Shown: positions 44,424 through 53,914, numbered from the stretch's first letter. The stretch is 64,000 nt of DNA from CALMEC01 sp963765105 (GCA_963765105.1 CAVXUW010000004.1:248001-312000), one strand, 5' to 3'. Made by a program: numbers and translations. Notes: generated by a model from the sequence alone, not told the origin.

Positions 44424-47213
44424 ATGAAACATCGCTGGGCAGTGCTTCTTACGCTGGGAATCGTGGCATTTGTTCCCACGGCCGCCCACGCCACCGTCTT
44501 TGTGGTCGATTCCACTGGCGACCAGGCCGATGCGACCGCCGGCACTGGCGCGTGCGCGACGGCCGCCCCCGTGCGCTGCTCGTTACGGGCCGCCATCCAG
44601 ACCGTGAACGCGACCGCCGCCGGTGCCCCCCACACCATTGCTTTTGCCATCCCCACGACAGATGGCGGCTTCACACCCGCGACAGGGGTTTTCGCAATCA
44701 CGCCGGGGACGCTCTTGCCGGCACTCAACCGGATCGGCACCATCGTCAACGGGACCACCCAAGCGACGAGCCCCGCCGGTAACACGAACGCCCTCACGCT
44801 CGGTACCGGTGGAAGCGTCGGCGTCGACAGTCTCCCCCTGCCGCAACTCGCCGCACCCGAGATCGTGATTCGGGACAACGGCAACCTCACCATCGGCCTC
44901 GATGTCGCCGCAAACAACGTCGAGATCCGTGGCCTGGCAATTCACGGGTTCGGCAACAGCACCACCACCGGCGACATCCGTGTCGGCAACGCCACCAACC
45001 TCACCGGCGTTCGAATCATCGGCAACCTTCTGGGTGCGCCACCGGCCCCGGCACCCGTTCCCACGCTGCCGACCACCGTCGCTCAGCGGACCGGCGGCAA
45101 CGGGATCGTGGCCAACGGACCGGACAATGGGACGTTGAGTGGCAACATCGTCTCCTTTGCAGCGTTCAGCGGCATCGCCATACGGGGGACCGCCACCGGA
45201 TGGACAGTGACCGGCAACGAAGTGCGTGGCAACGCGGTGACGTCGAACACCGCCAACGGCCTCACGTTGGAAGCTGCCGCGTCGATCAACAACGCGGTTC
45301 GAGGGAATCTCTTCGCGGCGAACGGTGGCGGCGGCATCGACGCCCCGGCGACAACCGCAGGACCCAACGCCTTTGAGAACAACACGGTCCAGGGAAACGG
45401 CGTGCTCAACAATGCCGCTGCCGAGACCTTCGGGATTCGGCTTCAAGGCAACGGGAACTTGGCGGACCGCAACGTCATCACGGCCAACTACGGCGCCGGG
45501 ATCCTGGTCGTCAGCGCGGCTGGGGCCAACCGCATCACCCGTAACTCGGTCTTCGCGAACGGAACGATCCTCAACGCCGGTGGTGGCGCCGCCACCGGAC
45601 AGATCGGCATCGACCTCCTTGTCGCCGCGAACAGTCAAACCCGCGGCACGGCGCCGTATGCGACCGTCAACGACGTCAACGACGCCGACGCGGGTGGGAA
45701 CGGGCTCGCCAACTTCCCCATCGTCACCTCGGCGACGCGAGTGGGGGGCGATCTGGTCGTGACCGGGTTCGCACGACCCGGCGCGATCATCGAGCTGTTC
45801 GTCGCGGCCCCCGATGCCTCGGGCTTTGGCGAGGGCCAGACCTATCTCACGTCGGTCGTTGAAGGGAGCGGCACCGACACCGACACATCGGCGGCCACTT
45901 ACGGCCCCGGAGCGATCAACGCGCTGGCGCAGGGGACGGACACAACCAACGCCTTCCGCTTCACAATTCCTGTGGCCGCGCTTCCCGCGGCCCCGGGTGC
46001 CGGCTCACAACTGACGGCAACCTCCACCTCCTTCGGCGCAACATCCGAGTTCTCCGGCAATGCGACGATCACCGGCGTCCCCTCGAGCGCCGACCTGTCG
46101 CTCACACTCACCGACGTCCCCGACCCGGCGGCCGTCGGACAAGCCGTCACCTACCTCGCTCGCGTAACCAACAACGGCCCGAATGGCGCGACCGGCGCAA
46201 CGACCACCATCACCCTCCCCGCCGGAACGACGGTTTCGGAGGTGGTGCCCAGTCAGGGCACCTGTGGCGTGAGCGCGCTGACGGTGACCTGCACCTTCGG
46301 CGCGATTGCCTCCACCAACTCGGCGACCGTCACGATCGTCACCGTACCCACCCAGCCCGGTTCACGCACCGCGACAGCAACCGCGTCAGCGACCGAAGCC
46401 GACCCGGCCCCGGCCAACAACGCCGCCACAACCACCACGACGGTGACCGGCGCGAATGGCACGTCCGACATCGCACTGACCGTTCACTCGTCGCGACTTA
46501 CGCCGACCGTACAGGGTCGCCCCGCCGCAATCACGATGATCATCACCAACACCGGCGCCGGGCCGGTGACGAGCGTACGCGGCGTGCTCCGCATCACCGG
46601 CGCGCAGATTCTCACGGTGACCCAAACCTCCGGAACGTGCGCGATCTCACGTAGCGGCCAAACCCGCACCCTGACCTGTTCTCTCGCTGGCCTCGCGGAG
46701 GATGAGGTCGCAACCGTCGCCGTCGTCGTGCGCTCCACCCGTAACGACCGTATTGAGACCGTCGGCACCGCAACAATGGACCAGCTCGACGCGACGCCCG
46801 CCGACGCCACCAACATCGTGGCCAGCACCTCTGCCCCACGGGGCCGGTTGTCAGTGAGCATCAGCGCGCCGCAGCGCCTGAGGGCGGGTCAGGTCGCTCC
46901 GTATGCCATCACGGTCCGCAATCGGGCCGGCGTCACCGCGCGAAACGTCGTCGTCACCGTCTCGCTACCACGTCGTGATTCGGTGCTGACGCGCATCACG
47001 ACCGCCCACACAGCGCGCTCACTGAGCTTCTACGTCGGTGATCTGGCTGCCGGCCAGTCGCGCAGCATCTCACTCACGGCGCTGGTTGATCCCGCCGCCC
47101 GCGGGCTTCGGCGCATCGATGCCGCCACTATCGCCGTCGGTGGCGTGTCCGGTGCGCACACCACTGCACGCGTCCGCGTCGCCGCGGTCGGCAACGTCCC
47201 GGTTACCGGGTAG
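44424..47213 (+). CDS. Secreted CSLREA-domain beta-helix protein with DUF11 repeats
   Basis: A 929-residue exported protein. Residues 1-23 are a signal peptide (VLLTLGIVAFVPTAAHA). The CSLREA motif is CSLRAAIQTVN at about 52-62. Residues 130-440 form a right-handed parallel beta-helix with many NGTG-type turns (NTANGLTLEAAASINN). From about 555 there are three DUF11/conserved-repeat beta-sandwiches, the first beginning SADLSLTLTDVPDPAAVGQ, and the last running to AVGNVPVTG. No LPxTG or membrane anchor is seen, so it is probably secreted or loosely bound to the surface. The role may be adhesion or polysaccharide binding. Confidence 0.88.
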   Translation: MKHRWAVLLTLGIVAFVPTAAHATVFVVDSTGDQADATAGTGACATAAPVRCSLRAAIQTVNATAAGAPHTIAFAIPTTDGGFTPATGVFAITPGTLLPALNRIGTIVNGTTQATSPAGNTNALTLGTGGSVGVDSLPLPQLAAPEIVIRDNGNLTIGLDVAANNVEIRGLAIHGFGNSTTTGDIRVGNATNLTGVRIIGNLLGAPPAPAPVPTLPTTVAQRTGGNGIVANGPDNGTLSGNIVSFAAFSGIAIRGTATGWTVTGNEVRGNAVTSNTANGLTLEAAASINNAVRGNLFAANGGGGIDAPATTAGPNAFENNTVQGNGVLNNAAAETFGIRLQGNGNLADRNVITANYGAGILVVSAAGANRITRNSVFANGTILNAGGGAATGQIGIDLLVAANSQTRGTAPYATVNDVNDADAGGNGLANFPIVTSATRVGGDLVVTGFARPGAIIELFVAAPDASGFGEGQTYLTSVVEGSGTDTDTSAATYGPGAINALAQGTDTTNAFRFTIPVAALPAAPGAGSQLTATSTSFGATSEFSGNATITGVPSSADLSLTLTDVPDPAAVGQAVTYLARVTNNGPNGATGATTTITLPAGTTVSEVVPSQGTCGVSALTVTCTFGAIASTNSATVTIVTVPTQPGSRTATATASATEADPAPANNAATTTTTVTGANGTSDIALTVHSSRLTPTVQGRPAAITMIITNTGAGPVTSVRGVLRITGAQILTVTQTSGTCAISRSGQTRTLTCSLAGLAEDEVATVAVVVRSTRNDRIETVGTATMDQLDATPADATNIVASTSAPRGRLSVSISAPQRLRAGQVAPYAITVRNRAGVTARNVVVTVSLPRRDSVLTRITTAHTARSLSFYVGDLAAGQSRSISLTALVDPAARGLRRIDAATIAVGGVSGAHTTARVRVAAVGNVPVTG

Positions 47214-47226
47214 CCCTCACCGTGAC

Positions 47227-48270
47227 CTACGCTCCGGTGTCGACCAGCACCTTGATGGCGCGGCGCTCATCCATCGCCGCGTAGCCCTCGGGGATGCCCT
47301 CGAGATCAACCACCAGATCAAACACCGGCGAGGGGTCGAGCCGGCCAGCGAGGACATCGGTGAGAAGTTCGGGAATGTAGGCCCGTGCTGGACAGACACC
47401 ACCGAGAAGACCGACGTTACGCATATGCGCGTCGAGCAAGTCGATGTTGCCAAGTACCGGCACGCCGACGTGACCGACGATTCCGCCCGGTCGACATGCA
47501 CGTATCGCCGTGTTGAACGACGCCTCATTGCCGACGCACTCGAGCACCTTGGGCGCTCCGCCGACGGTGAGCTCATGCACACGTGCCACGGCCTCACCAT
47601 CACGCTCGGTAATGAGATCCGTCGCACCAAAGCTGTGGGCAAGGTCGAGTCGCTCAAGGTGATGCCCGAGGATGAGGATCCGCTCGGCTCCCAACCGTTT
47701 CGCCGCAAGCACTCCGCACAAGCCGACCGCACCGTCGCCGACCACAGCGACCGTATCGCCCGGTCCAACGCCGGCACTGACCGCCGCGTGATGGCCGGTG
47801 GCCATGACATCAGTCAGCGCCGCGAATTCGGCAACAAGATGCCCGTCCGTCAGATCGATCTCGGGTGGCAGCGGCACGAGGGTGCCATCGGCGTGCGGAG
47901 CGCGAACCGCCTCGCCCTGCCCACCGTCGTTTCGCCCGCCCCAATACCCACCGGCTACACATGAGGTGTGGAGATCCGCCGAGCAGAACTCGCAGTCGCC
48001 GTCGGAGAAGGCGAACGGAGCAATGACGTGATCGCCACGCTTCAGGGTCGTGACCGCTGAGCCCACGTCCTCCACGATGCCGATGAACTCATGGCCCGTT
48101 CGACCGCCCACGCCGTAGATCGCAAGCTCACCCCGATACGGCCAAAGATCGCTGCCACAGATACAGGCGTGAGTGACACGGACGACGGCGTCGGCCGGAT
48201 CAACGATGGTGGCGTCGGGGACGTTCTCAAGACGAACGTCGCGGGGCCCGTGAATAACGGTCGCGCGCAT
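47227..48270 (-). CDS. Zinc-dependent alcohol dehydrogenase
   Basis: A 347-residue MDR-family enzyme. Catalytic zinc residues are in CICGSDLWPYRG and GHEFIG, structural-zinc cysteines in DCEFCSADLHTSC (only three of the usual four are clear), and the NAD-binding motif is AVVGDGAVGLCGV. It resembles the subgroup annotated as threonine/glutathione-independent formaldehyde dehydrogenase-like proteins. It lies 9 bp downstream of the FAD monooxygenase gene, so they form an operon; a monooxygenase plus dehydrogenase suggests catabolism of an aromatic or heterocyclic compound. Confidence 0.88.
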   Translation of the reverse strand: MRATVIHGPRDVRLENVPDATIVDPADAVVRVTHACICGSDLWPYRGELAIYGVGGRTGHEFIGIVEDVGSAVTTLKRGDHVIAPFAFSDGDCEFCSADLHTSCVAGGYWGGRNDGGQGEAVRAPHADGTLVPLPPEIDLTDGHLVAEFAALTDVMATGHHAAVSAGVGPGDTVAVVGDGAVGLCGVLAAKRLGAERILILGHHLERLDLAHSFGATDLITERDGEAVARVHELTVGGAPKVLECVGNEASFNTAIRACRPGGIVGHVGVPVLGNIDLLDAHMRNVGLLGGVCPARAYIPELLTDVLAGRLDPSPVFDLVVDLEGIPEGYAAMDERRAIKVLVDTGA

Positions 48271-48279
48271 TGCCGGAGG

Positions 48280-49485
48280 CTACTCCCCGGGCCCGTACAA
48301 CCCGAACTGCAGGTCAGTGTCGCCCGGCACCCACGTGCCGAACTGCTGTGAACGGTTCCCGATATCACGAGCACGGGCGACGAGCTGCGATCCGAGCGCG
48401 AGCTGCCCCGGCTCCCACACCGCAAGCGCGGCGGGGACGTCACCGTCGACATCGCGAAGGGCCTCAGCCAGGGTCCACCCGTTCTCGGCAACCTTCGCGG
48501 TTCCCGCTGCGGCGTGGGGTCGAGCGGCAAAAGCCGCATCCCCAATGAGGCACACGCGCCCAAACGCCATACGCGGCGACTCCACGTCGACGATCGTCTG
48601 GACGAACGGTTGCGGAGTGCGCGTCACCATCTCCGCCAAGGCGGGGGCAAGCACGGCCTCGGCGGTCGCGCGAATCGCCGTGACGTAGCGCTCTTGAACG
48701 ATGCCGGGATGGAGTGCCAAGGGACGCACCAAACCGTCGCGATCGGTCATGAGCTCATCGAGCTCCGCACCTTCGGCGACGTTGCGATACCAGACAAAGT
48801 TCACGAGGCGTTCGCCAAGACCAAGTCGACCGTCGACGCTGGGGATTTGGTACGCAACGATGTGACTGTGCTCGGCCAACCCATAAGTGATGGCGTTACC
48901 GAGAGCAGCGAACGTTGCCGGGGTGAGATCGGATTCCGTCACGGTCCCCCGCCATCCCACGTACCCGGAGTACACCGGCTGAACGTGGGGCAGAAGTCGA
49001 CGGCGAATAGTGGATGCAATCCCGTCCACCCCCACGAGGAGCGCCACGCGGGTCGAGTGGCCGTTTGCGAACCGCGCATCGACACCATCGTGGTCCTGAT
49101 CGAACCCGACAAGCGTGTGACCGAGGTGGTAGCGCTCCTCGCCCAGTGAATCCAAGAGTGCTCGGTACACCGTGTTCCATGCCGTGAAGCGATATGGGCT
49201 CGTTCGTTCAAAGATCACGGCGCCGTCCCGGCCGAGGTACTGCAGTCGCTCTGCCGAGACGCTGATGGTGTCGAGATGCGTCCCGAGGCGCTCGATCAGG
49301 TACCGGACGGTGGCCTTCTGCACAACAATGCCTGCGCCTAATCCCGCGAGCGGCATTGCCGACCGCTCGTAGACGTGCACGTCATAGCCAAGATCTCGAA
49401 GGAGAACGGCGCTTGTCAACCCACCGAGAGAACCCCCGATGATGGCGACCGATGTAGTGTCAGCTGCGGTGGGCACGCGGCGCAT
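48280..49485 (-). CDS. FAD-dependent monooxygenase (group A flavoprotein hydroxylase)
   Basis: A 401-residue flavoprotein. The ADP-binding Rossmann motif is SVAIIGGSLGGLTSAVLLRDLGY (residues about 12-34; the middle Gly is replaced by Ser), LLVGVDGIASTIRRRL carries the conserved DG motif, and CLIGDAAFAARPHAAAGTAK the GD motif binding FAD ribose. The RPH-AAAG variant resembles 2,6-dihydroxypyridine or 6-hydroxynicotinate-type hydroxylases. The substrate is inferred only loosely. First gene of the operon with the dehydrogenase; divergent from the PPOX gene with 56 bp between. Confidence 0.88.
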   Translation of the reverse strand: MRRVPTAADTTSVAIIGGSLGGLTSAVLLRDLGYDVHVYERSAMPLAGLGAGIVVQKATVRYLIERLGTHLDTISVSAERLQYLGRDGAVIFERTSPYRFTAWNTVYRALLDSLGEERYHLGHTLVGFDQDHDGVDARFANGHSTRVALLVGVDGIASTIRRRLLPHVQPVYSGYVGWRGTVTESDLTPATFAALGNAITYGLAEHSHIVAYQIPSVDGRLGLGERLVNFVWYRNVAEGAELDELMTDRDGLVRPLALHPGIVQERYVTAIRATAEAVLAPALAEMVTRTPQPFVQTIVDVESPRMAFGRVCLIGDAAFAARPHAAAGTAKVAENGWTLAEALRDVDGDVPAALAVWEPGQLALGSQLVARARDIGNRSQQFGTWVPGDTDLQFGLYGPGE

Positions 49486-49541
49486 CTTGACGGCCCGCGA
49501 CCCATAACGTCAACTACGACCATGCGACGACAGGAGTTCCC

Positions 49542-50051
49542 ATGAGCTTCGAGATCACCCCCATCGGTGGCCCCGGCTCGGACAAGGCCTTTGCGATTGA
49601 GTCACGCTCACCGGCCACCAGCCTGGACGCCATTGCCCCTGAGTACCGCCGCCTCATCGATGAGCCCATCTACATCACGTTGGGGATGACCGACACGTCC
49701 GGTCGCGCCCAGCTCACTCCGATGTGGTTTCGTGCGTCACCCGACGGGAAGCACGTGGAAATCAACACCGGCAAGGGCCGAGCGAAGGACCGCCACATGC
49801 GGCGCGACGGCCGGGTAACGATTCAGATCACCAACCCCGAGAATCCCTACCACTGGGTGACGATCTACGGGAAGGTCGATGAAATCGTCGAGGAGTCGAA
49901 CCCCGACCGCGGGCACCTTGCCACCGAATCGATCGATGCCCTATCGCAGGCATACATCAACCAGTCGCCGTACCCGTTTCGCTCCCCCGATGAAGAGCGG
50001 GTGCTGTTTCTGATCAGCCCCACCCAAGTCGTAACCTTCGGAGCGCCCTAG
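49542..50051 (+). CDS. PPOX-class, probably F420-dependent, oxidoreductase
   Basis: A 169-residue split-barrel flavin/deazaflavin-binding protein: YITLGMTDTSGRAQLTPMWFRASPDG, GKGRAKDRHMRRDGRVTIQI, YHWVTIYGKVDEIVEE. This matches the PPOX-class F420-dependent enzyme family frequent in actinobacteria. The reaction is unknown. GGAG lies 8 bases before the ATG. Its stop overlaps the VOC gene stop through a shared CTAG. Confidence 0.88.
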   Translation: MSFEITPIGGPGSDKAFAIESRSPATSLDAIAPEYRRLIDEPIYITLGMTDTSGRAQLTPMWFRASPDGKHVEINTGKGRAKDRHMRRDGRVTIQITNPENPYHWVTIYGKVDEIVEESNPDRGHLATESIDALSQAYINQSPYPFRSPDEERVLFLISPTQVVTFGAP

Positions 50052-50554
50052 CGCACCCACAAAGTCGCGAGGGCGGCATCACCCGTTTGGGGGAGACGTA
50101 GCGGCCGTATCTCACGGGTGAGCTCGGGGTCGAGCTCACCCGCGTTGGGGTAGTCCACTTCAATGAGATTTCCGCCGGGATCGCGCAGGTACATCTGGGC
50201 GGCCCCATCAGGCAGCCGGTAGAGCCAGTGGCCGAATGTGTCGTGATCGGCAATACCTCGCTCCACCACGATGCGAAGCACGGCCGGGAAATCATCCACT
50301 TCGATGGCCACGTGGTGAGAGATCGGCGGCTCACGGGTGAGATGTTCGAACAGATGAATCTGGGTGTCACCCAAACGCAGCCACGCGACCGGGAAACCAA
50401 AGTCGGGCGCGGGGACTGATTCGAGTCCCAGCACATCGACGTAGAACGCGACGGATTCCGTAAGGTTTCGCGCGCTGAGGCTCACATGGTTGATTCGCGT
50501 GGCCGCCACATTCGGCAGGCTACTTGCCGGTTCGTTTCCGCGCATCTTCCTCAT
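50048..50554 (-). CDS. VOC-family (glyoxalase/bleomycin resistance fold) protein
   Basis: A 168-residue vicinal-oxygen-chelate domain protein with INHVSLSARNLTESVAFYVDVLGLE (first metal His), ISHHVAIEVDDF (second His) and YLRDPGGNLIEVDYP (metal Glu), consistent with a metal-dependent lyase or dioxygenase. The start is ATG 50554, or ATG 50545 three codons later; the frame is open upstream but overlaps the divergent STAS gene. It converges on the PPOX gene. Confidence 0.85.
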   Translation of the reverse strand: MRKMRGNEPASSLPNVAATRINHVSLSARNLTESVAFYVDVLGLESVPAPDFGFPVAWLRLGDTQIHLFEHLTREPPISHHVAIEVDDFPAVLRIVVERGIADHDTFGHWLYRLPDGAAQMYLRDPGGNLIEVDYPNAGELDPELTREIRPLRLPQTGDAALATLWVR

Positions 50555-50619
50555 GTTCACCGTGCAATTGCCGACAATAGAAGAGACGGCAAAGCATGTG
50601 CGTGGAGGAAGGCAAGCGG

Positions 50620-50985
50620 ATGGCCACAGCAGTTGCACCGAGTTCATCGTCGAGGACGTCACCGCCGGCCAACCGGCTGACAACCCGGATCATGGACGAA
50701 GCCGATGGTCACGTCGTCGTTCGGGCGACTGGATTTCTCGACGTTTACACGGCAGCGGAGTTCCGGCAGCAGATGGATCGGCGCATCGGAGACTGCGATG
50801 TCCTCCTCGACCTCACCGGGGTGATCTTTATCGACGCCGCCGGAATCGGCCTTTTGATGTCGATCGCAAATCGCATCGGCAGACACGGTTGTCGCATCGC
50901 CGTGATCTGTACCGAGGCCATCGCCGGGGCCGTGCGCCTCGCCGGTCTCCACGGAACCGTCAGCGTGGCCCACCGCAGCGCTTAG
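50620..50985 (+). CDS. STAS-domain protein, anti-sigma factor antagonist-like
   Basis: A 121-residue STAS domain: HVVVRATGFLDVYTAAEFRQ, then DLTGVIFIDAAGIGLLMS. In SpoIIAA-type antagonists the residue after Asp in this loop is the phosphorylated Ser (DSSG); here it reads DAAG, so the switch residue is absent. Such a protein could act constitutively or bind a small ligand instead. I start at the second ATG (50620) because GGAGGAAGG stands 7 bases upstream. It is followed by the DUF4230 gene on the same strand. Confidence 0.85.
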   Translation: MATAVAPSSSSRTSPPANRLTTRIMDEADGHVVVRATGFLDVYTAAEFRQQMDRRIGDCDVLLDLTGVIFIDAAGIGLLMSIANRIGRHGCRIAVICTEAIAGAVRLAGLHGTVSVAHRSA

Positions 50986-51031
50986 CGAGCCGCAAATTCG
51001 CTGCGCCAGGGGCGGGGGATATGCTGGCTGA

Positions 51032-51673
51032 GTGAAGACGCTGAAACACGCCAAGACAGCGATCGTCATCTTGCTCGGCCTCGTGCTGGTGCTGTGGCTG
51101 GTCAGTCTCCTGCCGGGTTCCCTCAACCCGTTTACGACGAGGGACGTTGATCGCAGCCAACCGGCGGTGTTGAAATCAATTGAAAACATCGGCCAGTACC
51201 GGGCGGCATCGGCCAACCTCCAACTCGTGATCGACTTGGAGAAGGACACGCGGTTCGTCCCCGATTTCATCAAGGGCGAGCGGACCCTGTTCGTGGCCGC
51301 CGGCAACGTCGATGCGGGGGTTGACTTCGGCAAGATCGCCCCGAACGGCGTCACCGTCGACAAGGACCGTAAACGCGCCACCATCATCCTCCCCGCGTCC
51401 CAGCTGTTCGAACCGAAAGTCGATCTGAAGCGCAGCTCCTTGGTGGACCGAAAGCGCGGCGTCATCGATCGCATCGGCTCGCTCATCGGCGACGGCGAGG
51501 ACGAACGGGAGGTGTTGCTGCTCGCCGAGCGGAAGCTGCGCGAGGCCGCAACAGCCGACCCGCAACTGCGGGCACAGGCGGAGGCCAACACCCGCAAGAT
51601 GCTGGAGACACTCCTGCGGTCCCTTGGGTTCGAGACCGTCACGGTGACGTTCGCTCCCGCACCCGGCAACTAG
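51032..51673 (+). CDS. DUF4230 membrane-anchored protein
   Basis: A 213-residue protein starting at GTG 51032. One N-terminal transmembrane helix (AIVILLGLVLVLWLVSLLPG, residues about 10-29) anchors an extracytoplasmic DUF4230 domain (ENIGQYRAASANLQLVIDLEKD, then VAAGNVDAGVDFGKI). The function of the family is unknown. It precedes the RibD-like reductase gene by 23 bp on the same strand. Confidence 0.85.
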   Translation: MKTLKHAKTAIVILLGLVLVLWLVSLLPGSLNPFTTRDVDRSQPAVLKSIENIGQYRAASANLQLVIDLEKDTRFVPDFIKGERTLFVAAGNVDAGVDFGKIAPNGVTVDKDRKRATIILPASQLFEPKVDLKRSSLVDRKRGVIDRIGSLIGDGEDEREVLLLAERKLREAATADPQLRAQAEANTRKMLETLLRSLGFETVTVTFAPAPGN

Positions 51674-51696
51674 CTCACCCCGACCGGAGGCCCCGG

Positions 51697-52446
51697 ATGC
51701 TGCAGGTCTTCCCCCACTATGCTCCCGTCGACTCGGTGCGTGACGCATACGCCGATGGTCTCGCCGCGCTCGACCGACCGTCGATTCGCGTGGTGATGGT
51801 GCAGAGCATCGACGGAACGATTGCCGTTGATGGACGCTCCGGCGGACTTGGTGGACCGGCGGATCGCGAGGTGTATCTGGCAAACCGCTCGCTCGCAGAT
51901 GTGGTCCTCGTTGGCGCAAAGACGATCCGCGCCGAGGGCTACGGGCCGGCTCGCCTCACACCAGAGCTTGTGGCCTCACGACGTACCGACGGAATGACCG
52001 CCCTCCCTCCCATCGCCGTTGTCTCCCGGAGCCTCAACCTCGACTGGGACGCACCGTTCTTTTCCGAGGCGACCGAACGGCCCATCATCATCACGACACA
52101 AACTGCCCCCGCCGCAGCTGTCGCCATTGCGGGCACACATGCTGACGTGATCGTGGCCGGGAAGGAGTCCGTCGATATCGGTCAGGCGATCGCTCTCCTG
52201 GGTCACCGTGGCGCGGCGTTGGTGGTGTGCGAAGGCGGCCCCACACTCAATGCACACCTGGCGGCAGCGGGCCTGATTGACGAACTCTGCCTGTCGGTTG
52301 CCCCCCAGATTGCCGGTGGGACCGGACCCCGCTTGGTCAACGAATCGGAACTGCCCACCCAGCGCGCGTTCTCACTTCACGCGACGTATGTGCAGGATGA
52401 CTTCGTCTTTCTTCGCTACCGTGCGGCACTGCTGGCCCGCCAATGA
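51697..52446 (+). CDS. RibD C-terminal/dihydrofolate reductase-like pyrimidine reductase
   Basis: A 249-residue reductase domain: IRVVMVQSIDGTIAVDGRSGGLGG (substrate/NADPH motif with the SxDG signature), LADVVLVGAKTIRAEGYGP, and ALVVCEGGPTLNAHLAAAGLIDELCLSVAP, the GGP-nucleotide motif. It is related to the reductase half of RibD, which acts in riboflavin synthesis; stand-alone actinobacterial members may serve other deazaflavin or pyrimidine reductions. The stop overlaps the pgl start (ATGA), so the two are coupled. Confidence 0.87.
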   Translation: MLQVFPHYAPVDSVRDAYADGLAALDRPSIRVVMVQSIDGTIAVDGRSGGLGGPADREVYLANRSLADVVLVGAKTIRAEGYGPARLTPELVASRRTDGMTALPPIAVVSRSLNLDWDAPFFSEATERPIIITTQTAPAAAVAIAGTHADVIVAGKESVDIGQAIALLGHRGAALVVCEGGPTLNAHLAAAGLIDELCLSVAPQIAGGTGPRLVNESELPTQRAFSLHATYVQDDFVFLRYRAALLARQ

Positions 52447-53303
52447 CCCAGGAGCCCTCCTCGAGCGACGTCACGGTTGAGGTCCTCCCCACTCCCGCCG
52501 ATGCCGCCGATTTCGCGGCCCGAATGATTGCGGAGGTTCTGCGCCGTAGCGGCCCAACCCACCTGCTTCTTGCCGGCGGCACGACGCCACATGCCGCCTA
52601 CGGCCGCCTGGCTCACTTGGTCGCGGACTGGTCCTCAGTGCACCTGTGGTTTGGTGACGAGCGGCACGTACCGCCTGACCATCCCGACGCTAACGCCGCG
52701 ATGGTTGCAAAGAGTCTCATCGCGAAGATCAATATTCCCCGCGCGAACCTGCACCTCGTGCCGACCCAACGTGCCCTCGCGGATGCCGCAGCCAGCTACG
52801 CCAACGAACTGGCTGATGCTGTCGTCCACGATGCGCACGGCATTCCGGTCCTTGACGTTGTGCTCTTGGGGTTGGGCGAGGACGGCCACGTCGCGTCGCT
52901 CTTTCCGTATTCGCCGGGCCTCGCATCCGACGCCCCAAACGCCATTCCCGTCAACGACGCTCCCAAACCGCCCCCCAGTCGTGTGAGCGTTAGCCTTCCC
53001 GTCATCAATGCCGCCACCACCCGGATCGTGCTTGCCGCCGGAGCCGGGAAGGCCGCCGCCGTGGTGGCCTCGCTCGGACCGCCCGACCCGGCGCTACCGG
53101 CCAGCATGCTCCGCCGAGCAGGGACGACCTACATCCTCGACGCTGCCGCGGCCGCCGACCTCGCCACCTCAGGCGCGACGACCGCCACTCGAAGACGGCC
53201 ACTCGCACCGCGCGACAACCGCACGGCCACCTCACTCGCGTTGTTCGTGCGATCGACCTCCAGAATGCGACCCCCGGCATTCACCGTGTGGACGAGGCGG
53301 TAG
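52443..53303 (+). CDS. pgl: 6-phosphogluconolactonase with unusual C-terminal extension
   Basis: A 286-residue protein of the NagB/SugarP_isomerase fold: LLLAGGTTPHAAYGRL, VHLWFGDERHVPPDHPDANAAM (family signature) and VVLLGLGEDGHVASLFP. It hydrolyses 6-phosphogluconolactone in the oxidative pentose phosphate pathway. The normal domain ends near LRRAGTTYILDAAAAADL (about residue 240). The last 45 residues are Arg/Thr-rich and lie antisense to the end of the lysyl-oxidase-like gene, with 175 bp of overlap, so the tail is probably read-through or the true stop has been lost. Confidence 0.9.
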   Translation: MTQEPSSSDVTVEVLPTPADAADFAARMIAEVLRRSGPTHLLLAGGTTPHAAYGRLAHLVADWSSVHLWFGDERHVPPDHPDANAAMVAKSLIAKINIPRANLHLVPTQRALADAAASYANELADAVVHDAHGIPVLDVVLLGLGEDGHVASLFPYSPGLASDAPNAIPVNDAPKPPPSRVSVSLPVINAATTRIVLAAGAGKAAAVVASLGPPDPALPASMLRRAGTTYILDAAAAADLATSGATTATRRRPLAPRDNRTATSLALFVRSTSRMRPPAFTVWTRR

Positions 53304-53914
53304 CGCCCCAGCGGGAGGCCGGTCACGTCGACGTACTGCCCTTCAAGATACGCGGCGTAGTCGTCACCCCAACCCACAGAGATCCCTTCCGTCAGGCTCA
53401 ATCGCCCCGGCCGGTTCAACTGGCAACGTCCGACGTACTTGGCGGGCACGGCCCCCGCGGTGACCGACTCGACCCGATAGCGATCACCGAGGCAAAACCC
53501 GCTCTTGCGATCGCGCACCACGCGGGTTGCGCTGCCTTCACGAAATAGCTCATAGCGCTCGAAGGGCAGAAAGTGCCAGTGCGAGTGATCAGGCGACGGG
53601 ACGTACCGGACGAAGCCCACGGCCCTCACCCGCCGGGTGGAACCGTCAGATTGTGAAATCAATTGGTCCGCGCGCATATCCCGAACGGACCGGTTGGGAC
53701 GACTCCCGACGATGACCAGCGCTCCTGGGCCCGCGTTGTGGACCGCGGAGCGAAAGCCCAGCAGGTCTCGACCGCCAACACGCGTGAGCTGGATGTCGGA
53801 CGGAGGTTCTTGGACCAGATCCGGCAGGCGATCGTCAGCTCCAACCAGCGAAGAGGGCAGGGTTCCGCCACCGAGAACGACGAGCGTGACGACCACGAGG
53901 GGAGTGCGTTTCAT
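53129..53914 (-). CDS. Secreted lysyl-oxidase-like copper protein
   Basis: A 261-residue exported protein with signal peptide LVVVTLVVLGGGTLPSSLVGA (residues 5-25). The copper-binding motif HSHWHFLPFERYELF (three His) and downstream KSGFCLGDRY and GWGDDYAAYLEGQYVDVTGLPLG are typical of the bacterial lysyl oxidase family, some of which oxidise peptidyl lysine or act as structural surface proteins. The normal end is near NNASEVAVRLS; the final 27 residues are a low-complexity tail antisense to pgl. Confidence 0.85.
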   Translation of the reverse strand: MKRTPLVVVTLVVLGGGTLPSSLVGADDRLPDLVQEPPSDIQLTRVGGRDLLGFRSAVHNAGPGALVIVGSRPNRSVRDMRADQLISQSDGSTRRVRAVGFVRYVPSPDHSHWHFLPFERYELFREGSATRVVRDRKSGFCLGDRYRVESVTAGAVPAKYVGRCQLNRPGRLSLTEGISVGWGDDYAAYLEGQYVDVTGLPLGRYRLVHTVNAGGRILEVDRTNNASEVAVRLSRGASGRLRVAVVAPEVARSAAAAASRM

